Positions 43,262 to 52,981 are shown, counted from the stretch's first letter. The stretch: 64,000 bases of DNA from Candidatus Zixiibacteriota bacterium (GCA_035574315.1 DATLYW010000040.1:1-64000), one strand, 5' to 3'. Notes: generated from the letters alone by a model not told the origin. Program-made: numbers and translations.

Positions 43262-44320
43262 CTACGGTTTCCCCACGTATTTGTTGGTCCACAGGACTCC
43301 TTCGTCGGCGGGCGGGATTTTCGATGCATCCTTGACGATGCCCGCCCCGGCGGCAAAGTCGATCACCTTCTTCCAGCCGGCGCTCGTCATGTTGCCCCAG
43401 CGAGGCATGGCCGGCCTGACCATGTCGACCGACAAATCGAAAACCTTCTGGTCCAGCTTCTTGGGGTCCGAGAACCGGTGAGCCCGCAAGGCGGCCTTGG
43501 CCGCCTCGGGGTTGCTATGGAAGAGGGCGCCGCCGCGCGAGATCGCCCGCGACACCGCAACGGCGATCTTGCTGTTGGCTTCCACGTAATCGGGCCGCGC
43601 CATCAGAACCTCATACGGGTAATCGGTCAGCTCCGGAACCTCCCCGAGACCGAGCGGAAGCAGGACATACCCTTTTCCCGCGGCTTCGGTCAGCTCGGCC
43701 GAGGGAGGGGAAAGCGCAAAGGCGTCGATGACATTGTTCATCAGCGAGGACGGCAGCTGGGGCCCGCCCAGGTAAACGAATTTGAGCTTCGACGGATCCC
43801 CTCCGGCCTTGGCCACGAGGAACTTGAAGATCTGCTCGGACACCGCGCCCGGGCTGGTGGCTCCGATGGGTCCGAGCTGCGACAGCGCTTTGAGCCTTGC
43901 GCCAAGCGGGCTTTTCCGGGTGAGCTTCAGCTTGTCGACGATCTCCTTGCGGATCGCCACGCTGAGCGTCAGGTTTCGATTGTGGGCCTGGACCGCGATC
44001 AGCGGCGCCCCTTCCACGTGAGCCAGAACCAGGCCCTCGGACGATGACGCGCAGAAATTGACCGACCGGCCGACCACCGCGGATTGGCAGGGAGAACCGC
44101 CTCCGGCGACGGTGATCTTTGCGCGCACTCCTTCCTGCTCGAAATACTTGAGCTGCTCGGCCACCCAGAGAGCGGCGAACGCCATGTTGGAAACCGCGGT
44201 GGCGATCGTGACCTCGGGGAGATCCTTCTGTTGCGCGCGCGGCGCGGAAACCGTCCCGAACAAGAGCAGCGAGACGGTCAAGAGCGTCGCAAGCGGATGA
44301 GACGACGTCCATGGCTTCAT
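43262..44320 (-). CDS. NitT/TauT-type substrate-binding protein (first importer)
   Basis: The 352-residue protein is read from ATG 44320. It has a signal peptide (LATLLTVSLLLFGTVSAPRAQQ) and an SsuA/NMT1-like fold. Landmarks are AVSNMAFAALWVAEQLKYFEQEGV, AGGGSPCQSAVVGRSVNFC, ATSPGAVSEQIFKFLVAKAGGDPSKL and DAFALSPPSAELTEAAGKG. It captures a small organic ligand in the periplasm; the family includes sulfonates, nitrate, pyrimidine precursors and aromatics. It is the last gene of an ATPase-permease-binding-protein operon, 14 bases after the permease stop. Confidence 0.85.
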   Translation of the reverse strand: MKPWTSSHPLATLLTVSLLLFGTVSAPRAQQKDLPEVTIATAVSNMAFAALWVAEQLKYFEQEGVRAKITVAGGGSPCQSAVVGRSVNFCASSSEGLVLAHVEGAPLIAVQAHNRNLTLSVAIRKEIVDKLKLTRKSPLGARLKALSQLGPIGATSPGAVSEQIFKFLVAKAGGDPSKLKFVYLGGPQLPSSLMNNVIDAFALSPPSAELTEAAGKGYVLLPLGLGEVPELTDYPYEVLMARPDYVEANSKIAVAVSRAISRGGALFHSNPEAAKAALRAHRFSDPKKLDQKVFDLSVDMVRPAMPRWGNMTSAGWKKVIDFAAGAGIVKDASKIPPADEGVLWTNKYVGKP

Positions 44321-44334
44321 TGCGGCCTCCTCTT

Positions 44335-45183
44335 CTACCCTTGAATTTGCACGTGTTCCGTCTGGATCTGCCACCTCAAAACCCGTTTTTCGACGGTATC
44401 GGCGACCCTGTCCATGAGGATCACCATGAACATCAGGACGATGATGCCGACGAAAACGTCGGCGGTTCTGAAGATGCCCGCCGAAAGCCGGATGAAAAAC
44501 CCGATCCCCTCGGTCGCCGCGATGAATTCGCCGACGATCGCGCCGATGATGGAAAAAGGAATGCTGGTTCGAATTCCGGTGAAGACGTAGGGAGAGATGG
44601 CGGGAAAAATGACCTTGAGCGAGAGCCTCCAGCCTCGAACACCCATCAGGCGCGCGAGATCGACGTATTCCTGGTCCATCTGCCTCATGCCGCTGTAGGT
44701 GTTGAAGAAGTTCAGGAAAAAAGTCAGCAGAAAGACCACGCCGACTTTCGACCACAGGCCGATCCCGAGCCAGACGATGAACAGGGGCGCGACCGCGGTC
44801 CGGGGAATGCCGTTCAGCGCGATGATGATGGGCTCGAAGATCTCGGCCAGGAGTCGGCTGCGCCCGAACCAGTAACCCAGGGCGATGCCGGAAATCGCTC
44901 CCAGCGGAAAGCCGATCGCGATTTCGACGAAGGTGACCCAGGTGTGCAGCAGGAGATCCCCGGAGCGAAAGCCCGTGATCAGAGAAGAGACGATTCGCGT
45001 CGGGCTGCTGATGAGGAAAGGCTCAATCCACCTCCCCGACGCGATCTCCCAAAGGGTGAGGAAGCCGCCGATGATCGCCACGCGGACGAGCGTCACCCAG
45101 AGCGCCCGGGTGGAACGCGAGCTTCCCGCCCGCGCCGGGGTCCCGGTCACGCGTCGCGGCCGCTCGCCTACGCCGTCAGCCAT
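44335..45183 (-). CDS. NitT/TauT-type ABC permease (first importer)
   Basis: The 282-residue protein has six membrane segments and the family's EAA-type loop in YVDLARLMGVRGWRLSLKVIFPAI. Upstream landmarks are SSLITGFRSGDLLLHTWVTFVEIAIGF and GIPRTAVAPLFIVWLGIGLWSKV. It forms the channel for the adjacent binding protein. The start is five bases after the ATPase stop, so the operon is tight. Confidence 0.88.
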   Translation of the reverse strand: MADGVGERPRRVTGTPARAGSSRSTRALWVTLVRVAIIGGFLTLWEIASGRWIEPFLISSPTRIVSSLITGFRSGDLLLHTWVTFVEIAIGFPLGAISGIALGYWFGRSRLLAEIFEPIIIALNGIPRTAVAPLFIVWLGIGLWSKVGVVFLLTFFLNFFNTYSGMRQMDQEYVDLARLMGVRGWRLSLKVIFPAISPYVFTGIRTSIPFSIIGAIVGEFIAATEGIGFFIRLSAGIFRTADVFVGIIVLMFMVILMDRVADTVEKRVLRWQIQTEHVQIQG

Positions 45184-45188
45184 CGACC

Positions 45189-46022
45189 CTAGTCCTGACG
45201 CGCTCCGAGGTTGAGCTCATGGCGGAAGATTTTCCACAGGCGGCCGTAGGCTTCGTCGAATCCGGCCTGCCGGTGAATTTCGAAGATGTTGCGCGGGCGC
45301 TCCATTGGAACCCTGATGACGTCCATGATTTTTCCCGGACGGTGGGTCATGACGACCACCCGGTCGGCCAGCGCCACCGCCTCGACCAGATCGTGGGTGA
45401 CGAAAACGATGGTCTGGCGCTTCCGTTCCCAGATCTTCAGCAGCTCGTCCTGCAGCACCATTCGAGTCTGCGCGTCGAGAGGGCCGAAGGGCTCGTCCAT
45501 GAGAATCACCGCGGGTTCATACGCCAGCGCGCGCACGATCGACGCCCGCTTGCTCATGCCGCCGGAGAGCTGCGCCGGGTAGTATTTCTCGAAGCCGGCG
45601 AGACCGGCGAGATTGATGAAGTAGCGGACCTGCTCGTCGCGTCTGGCCCGCGGGTAGCGCTTCGCGTCCAGCCCGAAGCCGACGTTCTGTTCGACCGTGA
45701 GCCAGGGAAAGAGCTTGCTTTCCTGCGGCACGTATCCCACTTTGGTGTTGAGCCCGCGCACCTCCTCGTTCTGGAAGACGATCCGGCCCGAGGAGGGAGC
45801 GGAAAACCCCGCGATGAGCTTGAGGAGCGTCGATTTGCCGCAGCCGCTCGGCCCCACGACGGTGACGAACTCTTCGTGGCTCACGTCGAGGTTGACCTCC
45901 TGGAGCGCGCGAATCGTCCGTCCCTCCGGAGTCCGGAACAGCTTGGAGACGTTTTCCACCCGGATGACGACGTTGTCTCCTGGAAGGCTCTCTGCCCGGC
46001 TTCCGGGCGCCGTTTCCGTCAT
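45189..46022 (-). CDS. NitT/TauT-type ABC ATP-binding protein (first importer)
   Basis: The 277-residue ATPase has Walker A GPSGCGKST, Q-loop QESKLFPWLTVEQNV, signature LSGGMSKR, Walker B VILMDEPFGPLDAQTR and H-loop THD. This resembles SsuB/TauB/NrtD. It is the promoter-proximal gene of the importer operon. The C-terminal extension (RNIFEIHRQAGFDEAYGRLWKIF) is slightly longer than minimal members. Confidence 0.9.
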   Translation of the reverse strand: MTETAPGSRAESLPGDNVVIRVENVSKLFRTPEGRTIRALQEVNLDVSHEEFVTVVGPSGCGKSTLLKLIAGFSAPSSGRIVFQNEEVRGLNTKVGYVPQESKLFPWLTVEQNVGFGLDAKRYPRARRDEQVRYFINLAGLAGFEKYYPAQLSGGMSKRASIVRALAYEPAVILMDEPFGPLDAQTRMVLQDELLKIWERKRQTIVFVTHDLVEAVALADRVVVMTHRPGKIMDVIRVPMERPRNIFEIHRQAGFDEAYGRLWKIFRHELNLGARQD

Positions 46023-46315
46023 TCCCTCGCTTCCCGACCGAGGATCTTCGGTTGCGCGGACGCTTCGACCCCTTAACGCCGCCGCCGGCCAAGTCTATAC
46101 CACATCTCCGCGTGGCTTGACCATGGCGCGGCTTGCTTTCGATGGAGCCGTCCGGCTATTAGTGAGTCGTCCGTACGTCATGGAGACGACGTATCGCACG
46201 TGCCGTGATTGCTCGGGCCGAGACCTTCCGCGGCGCGGGTTCAATCGTTCAGGTTCGAGGTCCAATGTGAAAATCAGGAACCGGAAACTGGAAACCGTTC
46301 CCTGTGGAGGTCAAC

Positions 46316-46948
46316 GTGGAGATCATCAGCGAGTTCGTCATCAAGAGTAACACGGGCAGAGCTTTTCCGGTCAAGAAAGGCCGCACCGTCCGGGTCATCG
46401 GCGAGTCCACTGCGGATTTCGTGGTCTTCAACCTTCGCAACGTCCGCGAGCGCTTCGATCAGGCACGCACGAAGGTCGACCAGGGCAAGATCTACGTGAC
46501 CAAGGGCGATCTCCTGATCTCGAAGTTCAACAACGTGATGATGACGATCGTCGGCGATACCTATCGGGGCACGCACGACATGGAAAAGGGAATGTGCAGC
46601 ACGTCGTTCTACCGCAAATGGGGCGATCGCATCTTCAAGATCTACGGGGGAGTCTGGAAACGGCTCGGGCGCAGGCGGGGCGCCGCCCCGAAGCACGGGT
46701 GCTGGGAAAACCTGGCCAAAGCGCTCAAGCCTTACGGGATCGCCAAGGAAGACATTCCCAGCCCGCTCAATATCTTTCAGACGATGGTGATCAACGCCAA
46801 AACGGGCACGATGCGCTATTCGATGATCCGACCGCGCCCCGGCGGGGACCGCATGGACCTGCGGGCCGAAATGGATTGCCTGGTCGGGATCAGCGCCTGC
46901 CCCGAAGGCGGGCGCGGGAAAGACTTGCGCGTCTTGATCTACAGGTGA
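46316..46948 (+). CDS. DUF1989 (urea carboxylase-associated) protein
   Basis: I start at GTG 46316 because GGAGG lies five bases upstream; another GTG at 46304 is in frame but overlaps that site. The 210-residue protein has the DUF1989 pattern. Landmarks are GKIYVTKGDLLISKFNNVMMTIVGDT, a conserved THDMEKGMCSTSFY, CWENLAKALKPYGI and FQTMVINAKTGTM, with CLVGISACPEGG at the end. DUF1989 genes are often beside urea carboxylase or amine/guanidine catabolism genes, hinting that the nearby importers take up an N-containing compound. It stands alone between two leftward importer operons. Confidence 0.85.
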   Translation: MEIISEFVIKSNTGRAFPVKKGRTVRVIGESTADFVVFNLRNVRERFDQARTKVDQGKIYVTKGDLLISKFNNVMMTIVGDTYRGTHDMEKGMCSTSFYRKWGDRIFKIYGGVWKRLGRRRGAAPKHGCWENLAKALKPYGIAKEDIPSPLNIFQTMVINAKTGTMRYSMIRPRPGGDRMDLRAEMDCLVGISACPEGGRGKDLRVLIYR

Positions 46949-46973
46949 GCCCGCCCCGAGCGGACGAAGCCGC

Positions 46974-47717
46974 TCAAGGGACCGCCTGCCAGGGCGCCAG
47001 CAGCCGGTCGAGGCGCTGAACCAGACCCAGGAGCGCCACCGCAAGCACGACGATCGTGAGAAGCGTTGCGAACAGCGACGGGCTGTCGAAAGAGGCGCCG
47101 AACCTCATGAGCATGGCGCCGAAGCCGACGGCGGCCAGGATCATCTCGCCGGTGACCATTCCCAGAACGGCCCGCCCCATGCCCAGGCGCAGCCCCGCCA
47201 TTATCATCGGCAGCGCGGCCGGGAGTACGACCTTGAGAAAAAGCTCCCGCTCGCGCGCCCCGAAGGAGCGCGCCATCTCGACGAAGTTCGGGTCCACGTT
47301 GCGGACGCCCGCCGCCGTGTTCACGGCGATGATCACGAAGGCGAAGAGGAAAACCACCCAGACGCGCGATTGCAGCCCCAGGCCGAAGGCGATCACGAGG
47401 AACGGAATGAAGGCGATCATCGGAACCGCGAGCATGGCGGTCATATAGAGATTGAGAAAGGCCTCGACCGCCCGGTAGCGGCCCATGAGCAGCCCTAAAG
47501 GGATCCCCAGGAGCACCGAGAGCAGGAAGCCGAGCCAGAGCGCCTGAAAGCTCACGCCCAGCGCGCTCCACAGCTCTCCGGAGAGGGCCAGCTCGAGCCA
47601 CGCGGCCGCCACGCGGGAGAGGGGAGGCAGCAGGTGCGGGTTGTGCGTACGGCCGGCCGCCTCCCACGCCGCGGCGAGCACCAAGAGCGACAGCAGCCTG
47701 AGGAGCAACCGTTTCAT
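46974..47717 (-). CDS. NitT/TauT-type ABC permease, second copy of the second importer
   Basis: The 247-residue permease has the usual six membrane segments and EAA loop (NFVEMARSFGARERELFLKVVLPAA). It shares PPLSRVAAAW, EMARSFGARE and LGMGRAV-GMVTGEM with the permease at 48740-49495, so the two are paralogues from a duplication within this operon. It lies 12 bases after the binding-protein stop. With one ATPase and two permeases, a heteromeric channel is likely. Confidence 0.85.
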   Translation of the reverse strand: MKRLLLRLLSLLVLAAAWEAAGRTHNPHLLPPLSRVAAAWLELALSGELWSALGVSFQALWLGFLLSVLLGIPLGLLMGRYRAVEAFLNLYMTAMLAVPMIAFIPFLVIAFGLGLQSRVWVVFLFAFVIIAVNTAAGVRNVDPNFVEMARSFGARERELFLKVVLPAALPMIMAGLRLGMGRAVLGMVTGEMILAAVGFGAMLMRFGASFDSPSLFATLLTIVVLAVALLGLVQRLDRLLAPWQAVP

Positions 47718-47729
47718 GCCTCCGCCGTT

Positions 47730-48713
47730 TCAGTTCTTGCCGATCCTCCTGAGAACCCGCTCGAGAGGAGCAATGTCGAAGGCCTGCGGGAAGCTTACCG
47801 AGCCCTTCTTGAGCAGGCCCGCTTCCTCGAAGAACTTGACGCTGGCTTCGCCGCGCTCCTTGTCCGCGCCGCCGTTGGCGTCCCAGATCCTCAGCTCCCT
47901 GTAGGTGGCTGCGGTCGCGTCGATCAGGCCGGGCTTGGCTTCCGGCAGGAAACGGAGCGCGTTTTCCTTGACCAGCGCCGGGCGCTTCTCGACCTCGCGG
48001 TGGACCTCGAGGATCGCCTCCAGCACCGCCTCCACGGTGGCGCTGTTGTTCCGGGCGTAGTCGGCGCGGGCGAAGTACATCGAGCCGATCAGCTGTGGAA
48101 AGATCTTGGCGTAAGAGATCAGCACGTGGAACTGGCCGGGCTTGGCCTGAAGGATGTTCAGGACGTCGGCGATCTCAGCCGGCGTGGCATCGAGCTGCCC
48201 GCGCATCAGCGCCTCCGCGCGGACCTCGGAGCCGGGGATGACCATCCAGTTCGGCGCGATCTTGTAGTGGCGGGCCATCCATTTGACCAGCGCTTCGGTG
48301 ACGGTCACCGGCGCGTGATAACCGACACGCTTGCCGTCGAGCTGCTTGGGTTCCTTGATGGCGACCGGCGTCACGAGCTGCCATTCGTTGCGCACCTGCT
48401 CGCCGACAATTCTCACATTGAGCCCGCTTTCGACCGCCTTGACCACGGCGATTCCGGCCGCGGAGCCCATATCGGCTTCTCCGGCGACGACGGCGTGAAC
48501 GGCGAGGTCGGTCTTAGGGAAGAACTTCGGGGTGACCTCGATTCCCCGTTTCTTCAGCCGCTCCCAGGCCAGCAGCGACGGGATGTCACCCATATCGGCG
48601 GACGACGGGTAGGCGAAGACCACCTTTTTCTGCGCCCGGGCCTCGGCGCTCCAGATCCACGGGGCGGCAAGGGCCAGCGCGAACGCGATCAATCGTGAAA
48701 ACGACTTGGCCAT
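47730..48713 (-). CDS. NitT/TauT-type substrate-binding protein (second importer)
   Basis: The 327-residue protein starts at ATG 48713 after GGAGG. It has a signal peptide (RLIAFALALAAPWIWSAEARA) and an NMT1-like fold with VVFAYPSSADMGDIPSLLAWERLKKRGI, VVAGEADMGSAAGIAVVKAVES, LDGKRVGYHAPVTVTEALVKW and MRGQLDATPAEIADVLNI. It supplies the importer encoded by its flanking genes. The ligand cannot be read from sequence. It is not closely similar to the first importer's binding protein. Confidence 0.85.
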   Translation of the reverse strand: MAKSFSRLIAFALALAAPWIWSAEARAQKKVVFAYPSSADMGDIPSLLAWERLKKRGIEVTPKFFPKTDLAVHAVVAGEADMGSAAGIAVVKAVESGLNVRIVGEQVRNEWQLVTPVAIKEPKQLDGKRVGYHAPVTVTEALVKWMARHYKIAPNWMVIPGSEVRAEALMRGQLDATPAEIADVLNILQAKPGQFHVLISYAKIFPQLIGSMYFARADYARNNSATVEAVLEAILEVHREVEKRPALVKENALRFLPEAKPGLIDATAATYRELRIWDANGGADKERGEASVKFFEEAGLLKKGSVSFPQAFDIAPLERVLRRIGKN

Positions 48714-48739
48714 GACAGCACCTCCTCCGGGTCGAACTC

Positions 48740-49495
48740 TCACTCGACGGCGATCTCCGCCTTCCACCCGGTCAGCCGCCGGTCGACGAGCTGCACCGCC
48801 TTGGTGGTGATCAAGGCGACGACGAGCACGGTCAGGATCACCGCGAAAAGCGCGTCGGTGGCGAAGGCGGAGCCGTACTGCATGATCATCCCGCCCATTC
48901 CGGTAAGCGTCAGCAGCATCTCACCGGTCACCATTCCCTTGACCGCCCGTCCCATGCCCAGACGGATGCCCGCGAAGATGGCCGGCGCCGCCGCCGGCAG
49001 CATCACCTTGAAAAAAATCTCGGTTTCCCGGGCACCGAAGGAGCGGGCCATTTCCAGGAAGGTCCGGTCGACCTGTTTGACGCCGGTGAGCGTGTTGACC
49101 ACGACAACGAAGAAAGCGAAGAAAAAGACCACGGCGATCCTCGACGCCACGCCGAGGCCGAGCCAGAGGATCAGCACCGGCACGAAAGCGGTGGCGGGGG
49201 CGGACATCAGGGCGTTGATGTAGAGATCGAGCAGGTGCTCGACCTCGCGAAAGCGGCCCATCAGCAGCCCGACGACGACGCCGGCGGCGGCCGCAAGGCA
49301 AAAGCCCGCGGCCAGCGTTGCGAGGCTGATGAGGAGGCTGTCCCACAGCCGGCCGCTTGCCGCGAGGCGGATCCATGCGGCGGCCACCCGGGAGAGCGGC
49401 GGTATCAGCACGCTATCGGCCGCGCGGCCGCAGATCTCCCACAGGGCCAGCAGGACGAGAATCGATGCGGCGTTGCTCTTCAGCCGGGCGTTCAC
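48740..49495 (-). CDS. NitT/TauT-type ABC permease (second importer)
   Basis: The 251-residue permease has six membrane segments and the EAA loop TFLEMARSFGARETEIFFKVMLPAA. It begins within the ATPase gene's stop region (4-base overlap), so translation is coupled. The paralogous permease at 46974-47717 completes the operon. Confidence 0.88.
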   Translation of the reverse strand: MNARLKSNAASILVLLALWEICGRAADSVLIPPLSRVAAAWIRLAASGRLWDSLLISLATLAAGFCLAAAAGVVVGLLMGRFREVEHLLDLYINALMSAPATAFVPVLILWLGLGVASRIAVVFFFAFFVVVVNTLTGVKQVDRTFLEMARSFGARETEIFFKVMLPAAAPAIFAGIRLGMGRAVKGMVTGEMLLTLTGMGGMIMQYGSAFATDALFAVILTVLVVALITTKAVQLVDRRLTGWKAEIAVE

Positions 49496-50274
49496 GCGCG
49501 ATTCACCATCGCCTTCTTCAGGCTCGACCAGATGTAACTCGTGAGATCGACGAACCGCGGGTCCCGCCGGATCTCGTCCGCCGCGCGGGGGCGGGGCAAG
49601 GGAACCTCCAGCAGCTCAGAGATCCGCCCGGGACGGGGCGTCATCACGACCACCCGGTCCGACAAACAGACCGCCTCGTCCATGCTGTGGGTGACGAAGA
49701 TGACGGTCTTGCGCTCGCGCTGCCAGAGATCGAGCAGCTGTTCCTGAAGGAGCTGGCGCGTCTGAGCATCGACCGAGCCGAACGGCTCGTCCATGAGCAG
49801 GATCGCGGGGTTGACCGCGAGCGCCCGCGCGAGCCCGGCGCGCTGCTGCATCCCGCCGGAAAGCTCGTGCGGGTAATGGTTCGCGAAGTCCTCGAGGCCG
49901 ACGCGCCTCAGATAGTCCCGGGCGATATCGACCCGCTCCGCCTTCGGCACCCGCCGCAGCTCCAGGCTGAACTCGACGTTGGCCAGCACCGTGCGCCAGG
50001 GCAGCAGGGCGAACGTCTGGAACACCACCGCCCGTTCCGGCCCGGGTCCGGTGACGCGCCTGCCGTCCACCAGGATTTCGCCGCTGTCGTACGGCAGCAG
50101 GCCGTCGATCATCTTCAGCAGAGTCGTCTTGCCGCAGCCGCTCGGCCCGATGATGCTGACGAACTCGTTGTCGCGCACCGAGAGGGTGACGTCCGCGAGC
50201 GCCTTGACCGCGCCGCCGGCGCCGTCGTTGCCGGACTTGTGAAAGGTCTTGAATACGTGCCGGATTTCGACCAT
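49492..50274 (-). CDS. NitT/TauT-type ABC ATP-binding protein (second importer)
   Basis: The 260-residue ATPase has Walker A GPSGCGKTT, signature LSGGMQQR, Walker B ILLMDEPFGSVDAQTR and H-loop THSMDEAV. The start is ATG 50274, though a GTG three codons upstream is possible. It overlaps the permease gene by four bases. It is the first gene of the second importer operon and lies 54 bases after the UbiD-like gene, so the decarboxylase and importer may be co-transcribed. Confidence 0.9.
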   Translation of the reverse strand: MVEIRHVFKTFHKSGNDGAGGAVKALADVTLSVRDNEFVSIIGPSGCGKTTLLKMIDGLLPYDSGEILVDGRRVTGPGPERAVVFQTFALLPWRTVLANVEFSLELRRVPKAERVDIARDYLRRVGLEDFANHYPHELSGGMQQRAGLARALAVNPAILLMDEPFGSVDAQTRQLLQEQLLDLWQRERKTVIFVTHSMDEAVCLSDRVVVMTPRPGRISELLEVPLPRPRAADEIRRDPRFVDLTSYIWSSLKKAMVNRA

Positions 50275-50328
50275 GTGCCTCACAGACGGCGGCCGTCGGA
50301 CGGCCGCTCGTCCGCGCCGCCGTGAAGC

Positions 50329-51765
50329 TCAGCCGCGCCCGGTCAGCACGCGGCGGTCCTTCCCGGGCTCGTACGGCCGCGCGTCCCGGGCAAGATCGAC
50401 GCGCGACAGAACTTCCGCGGGCGCCCCGGCTTCCTTGGGGAAGTCGTAGGGCGGCAACGGCTTGGTGGCGTCGAAGATCAGCTTGGTTTCCATCGGCCCC
50501 TTCTGCAGCCGATCGTGCCCGTAGGCCGTCGGGTTCAGGTGCGAGCCGATGATGTTCGGGATGATCACCAGATCGCGATCGGCCTGGAAGCGCATGGCGA
50601 GCGCCCACAGGACCTGAGTCTCGTTGAACACGTCGATGTCGTCGTCGACGACGATGACGTGCTTGATGTTGGGGTCGGTCACGAACGCCGCCAGGGCGGC
50701 CTGTTTGGGCTCGCCCTCGGCGCGCTTCTTGAGCGAGATGTAGCAGTGGGCGCGCGCGGCCCCTGAGATCGGCATGTTGACGCCCGTCAGGCTGGGAACC
50801 GCCTCCTGAACCCGACGGAACAGGCTTCCGAGACGCGGCGCCGCGCCGATGATGTTGTGCTCGAAGTGGGCGCTGTGAATGCTCTGGTAAATAGGGTTCT
50901 TGCGCATCGTGATCGCCGTGACCTCGATATAGGGCTGCTCGCCTTCCTTGTAGTAGTAGTGCGGCCACTCGCCGAACGGCCCCTCGTAGTGCCTCTTGTG
51001 CGGGGGCACTACTCCCTCGATCACGATCTCCGAGCGGGCCGGCACCATGAGGGCGACGGTTTCGGCCTTGACGACCTCGAGCGGCTCTCCCAGAAAGGCG
51101 CCCGCCACCTCCAGCTCCTGCCCCACGCCCGCCTGCTTGCTCACTGCTGCCATGGCGAGCGCCGGGTGATGGCCGATCGCCAGCGCCACCTCCATCGGCT
51201 CGCCGTGATCTTCGTATTCGGCCCGGACGTAGTTGCCGTGGTTGGCGGGGTTGATCATCAAGCCGAGCTGGCGGCGACCCTGCTTCTGGTGGCGATAAAT
51301 GCCGACGTTCACCGCGCCGGTCCGCCGCTGCCTGCAGATCATCGCCGCTGCGTTGATGTACTTGCCGGCGTCTCCTTCGTTGTGGACCAGGATCGGAAAG
51401 AGGTCGAGATCGGCGTCCTTTCCCCGCAGGACAACTTGCTTGACGGGAGCCTCGCTCGCCGGAATCTCTCTGACCGGCAGCGGCTGGCGCTCGCGCTCCG
51501 CGAGATCGCGCACCATCTGCGGCACGCTGGGAGAACCCAGGGCGAGCGCCAGCCGCTCGTAGGTCGCTCCCAAATTGATCACCAGGGGGAAGCCCGATCC
51601 CTTGATGCGCTTGAAGAAAACCAGCGGGAATCGGTTTTCGCGCTCGAACTTCTCCACGATGGCGCAGACCTCGTGCTCGGGGTCGACCTCCCGGTCGACG
51701 ACGAAGATGTCCTGCGGCCGTCGCTCCGCCAGCTCGTCCAGAAAGCTTCTGAGGTCCTTGGGCAT
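50329..51765 (-). CDS. UbiD-family decarboxylase (first copy)
   Basis: The 478-residue protein has UbiD landmarks: LRSFLDELAERRPQDI at the start, PARSEIVIEGVVPPHKRHYEGPFGEW with its catalytic-site Glu/Arg region, ITMRKNPIYQSI and VVDDDIDVFNETQVLWALAMR. UbiD enzymes use prenylated FMN for reversible decarboxylation of aromatic or unsaturated acids. The ATG is preceded by GAGGAG. No UbiX prenyltransferase is encoded in this window, so the cofactor must come from elsewhere. It opens the leftward operon with the second importer and is divergent to the LLM gene. Confidence 0.85.
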   Translation of the reverse strand: MPKDLRSFLDELAERRPQDIFVVDREVDPEHEVCAIVEKFERENRFPLVFFKRIKGSGFPLVINLGATYERLALALGSPSVPQMVRDLAERERQPLPVREIPASEAPVKQVVLRGKDADLDLFPILVHNEGDAGKYINAAAMICRQRRTGAVNVGIYRHQKQGRRQLGLMINPANHGNYVRAEYEDHGEPMEVALAIGHHPALAMAAVSKQAGVGQELEVAGAFLGEPLEVVKAETVALMVPARSEIVIEGVVPPHKRHYEGPFGEWPHYYYKEGEQPYIEVTAITMRKNPIYQSIHSAHFEHNIIGAAPRLGSLFRRVQEAVPSLTGVNMPISGAARAHCYISLKKRAEGEPKQAALAAFVTDPNIKHVIVVDDDIDVFNETQVLWALAMRFQADRDLVIIPNIIGSHLNPTAYGHDRLQKGPMETKLIFDATKPLPPYDFPKEAGAPAEVLSRVDLARDARPYEPGKDRRVLTGRG

Positions 51766-51981
51766 GTGCTCGCTCCTCTGTTTTGCAGAGCCGCTTCGAT
51801 TCCCGCCCGCCGCCTACGACGGCCTAACCATAGCGCGAACGAGGTCACGGCTGTCAAGGGCGAAGTAGAGCCCGCTCCAGCGGGAATCTGCACCGCTCGG
51901 AGCCGGCATCCGCGTCCAGGTCGCTTCGGTCTTTTCCGCGCTTGACAGCCCCGGCGCCAAGCGCGATAGGAGTAAAACGCG

Positions 51982-52980
51982 ATGCGCAACCTTCCGGTCC
52001 GATGGGGGCTCAGCCTGCCGAACCGCGGGGTCCTTTTCGGCCTCGCCGGCATCGACACGCTTCTCGAGGCGGCGGCACTCGCCGAGCGGTCCGGCGTCTT
52101 CGATTCGGTGTGGTTCGGCGACAGCTTCCTCCACAAGCCGAGAATCGAATCGATCGTCATGCTGAGCGCCGCGGCGGCGCGGACGATTCGGGTGCGGCTG
52201 GGAGTGATCTGTATGGCGAGCTTTCCGGTGCGCCATCCGGTGGCGCTCGCGATCCAGTGGGCGAGCCTCGACCAGCTTTCGAAGGGCAGGACGATTCTCG
52301 GGGTTTGCATCGGCGGCGGCCACGAAGGCGAGATGAGGGCGTTTGGCGCGCGCGCCGACGAGCGGGTCGGCAGGTTGACCGAGGGGATCCGGCTGCTTCG
52401 GCGCCTTTGGAACAACGAGGAGGTTTTTCACCGGGGCAAATACTACACCCTCGAGGGATGCCGCATCGCGCCGCAGCCGGTTCAGAAGCCCTGCCCGATC
52501 TGGATCGCGGTGACGCCGGATCGCAAACGGGTCGGCGACCGCGGCGTCGAGATCGCAATGAAGCGGGTGGCGACGCTCGCCGACGGTTTCATCACCATGG
52601 CGGTACCGGCCGACGAATTGCGCGCCCGGCTGGAGCTGATCGAAAGGTTCGCCGCCGAGCAGGGCAGGGATCTCGGCGCCTTCGAGGTCGCGATCCATGG
52701 CATGGTGAACATCAACGACGATCGCCGCGCCGCCCGCGCGGAATCGCAGAGCTATTTCGACCGCTACTACGGCCCGGGCTATCCTCCGGAGGAGCTCCTG
52801 CGGATCTGGCTGGCGCACGGGCCGCCGGAAGAGTGCGCCCGCATGATCCAGGGGTGGATCGAGATGGGAATCACCACCCCGGTGCTGCGCTTCACCTCGC
52901 CGAACCAGATCGGGCAGGTCGAGCGCTTCATGACCGACGTGCTGCCTCTGCTGCGGTTGAAGTCGCAGCCGTTTCGTTGA
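51982..52980 (+). CDS. LLM-class F420/FMN-dependent oxidoreductase
   Basis: The 332-residue protein has the luciferase-like monooxygenase pattern: FDSVWFGDSFLHKPRIESIVML, VRLGVICMASFPVRHPVALAIQWASLDQLSKGRTILGVCIGG, and TEGIRLLRRLWNNEEVFHRGKYY. Members are flavin- or F420-dependent oxidoreductases. It starts after an AGGAG site and ends one base before the second UbiD gene, so the two are surely co-transcribed. It may oxidise the product or substrate of the decarboxylation. Confidence 0.85.
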   Translation: MRNLPVRWGLSLPNRGVLFGLAGIDTLLEAAALAERSGVFDSVWFGDSFLHKPRIESIVMLSAAAARTIRVRLGVICMASFPVRHPVALAIQWASLDQLSKGRTILGVCIGGGHEGEMRAFGARADERVGRLTEGIRLLRRLWNNEEVFHRGKYYTLEGCRIAPQPVQKPCPIWIAVTPDRKRVGDRGVEIAMKRVATLADGFITMAVPADELRARLELIERFAAEQGRDLGAFEVAIHGMVNINDDRRAARAESQSYFDRYYGPGYPPEELLRIWLAHGPPEECARMIQGWIEMGITTPVLRFTSPNQIGQVERFMTDVLPLLRLKSQPFR

Positions 52981-52981
52981 T

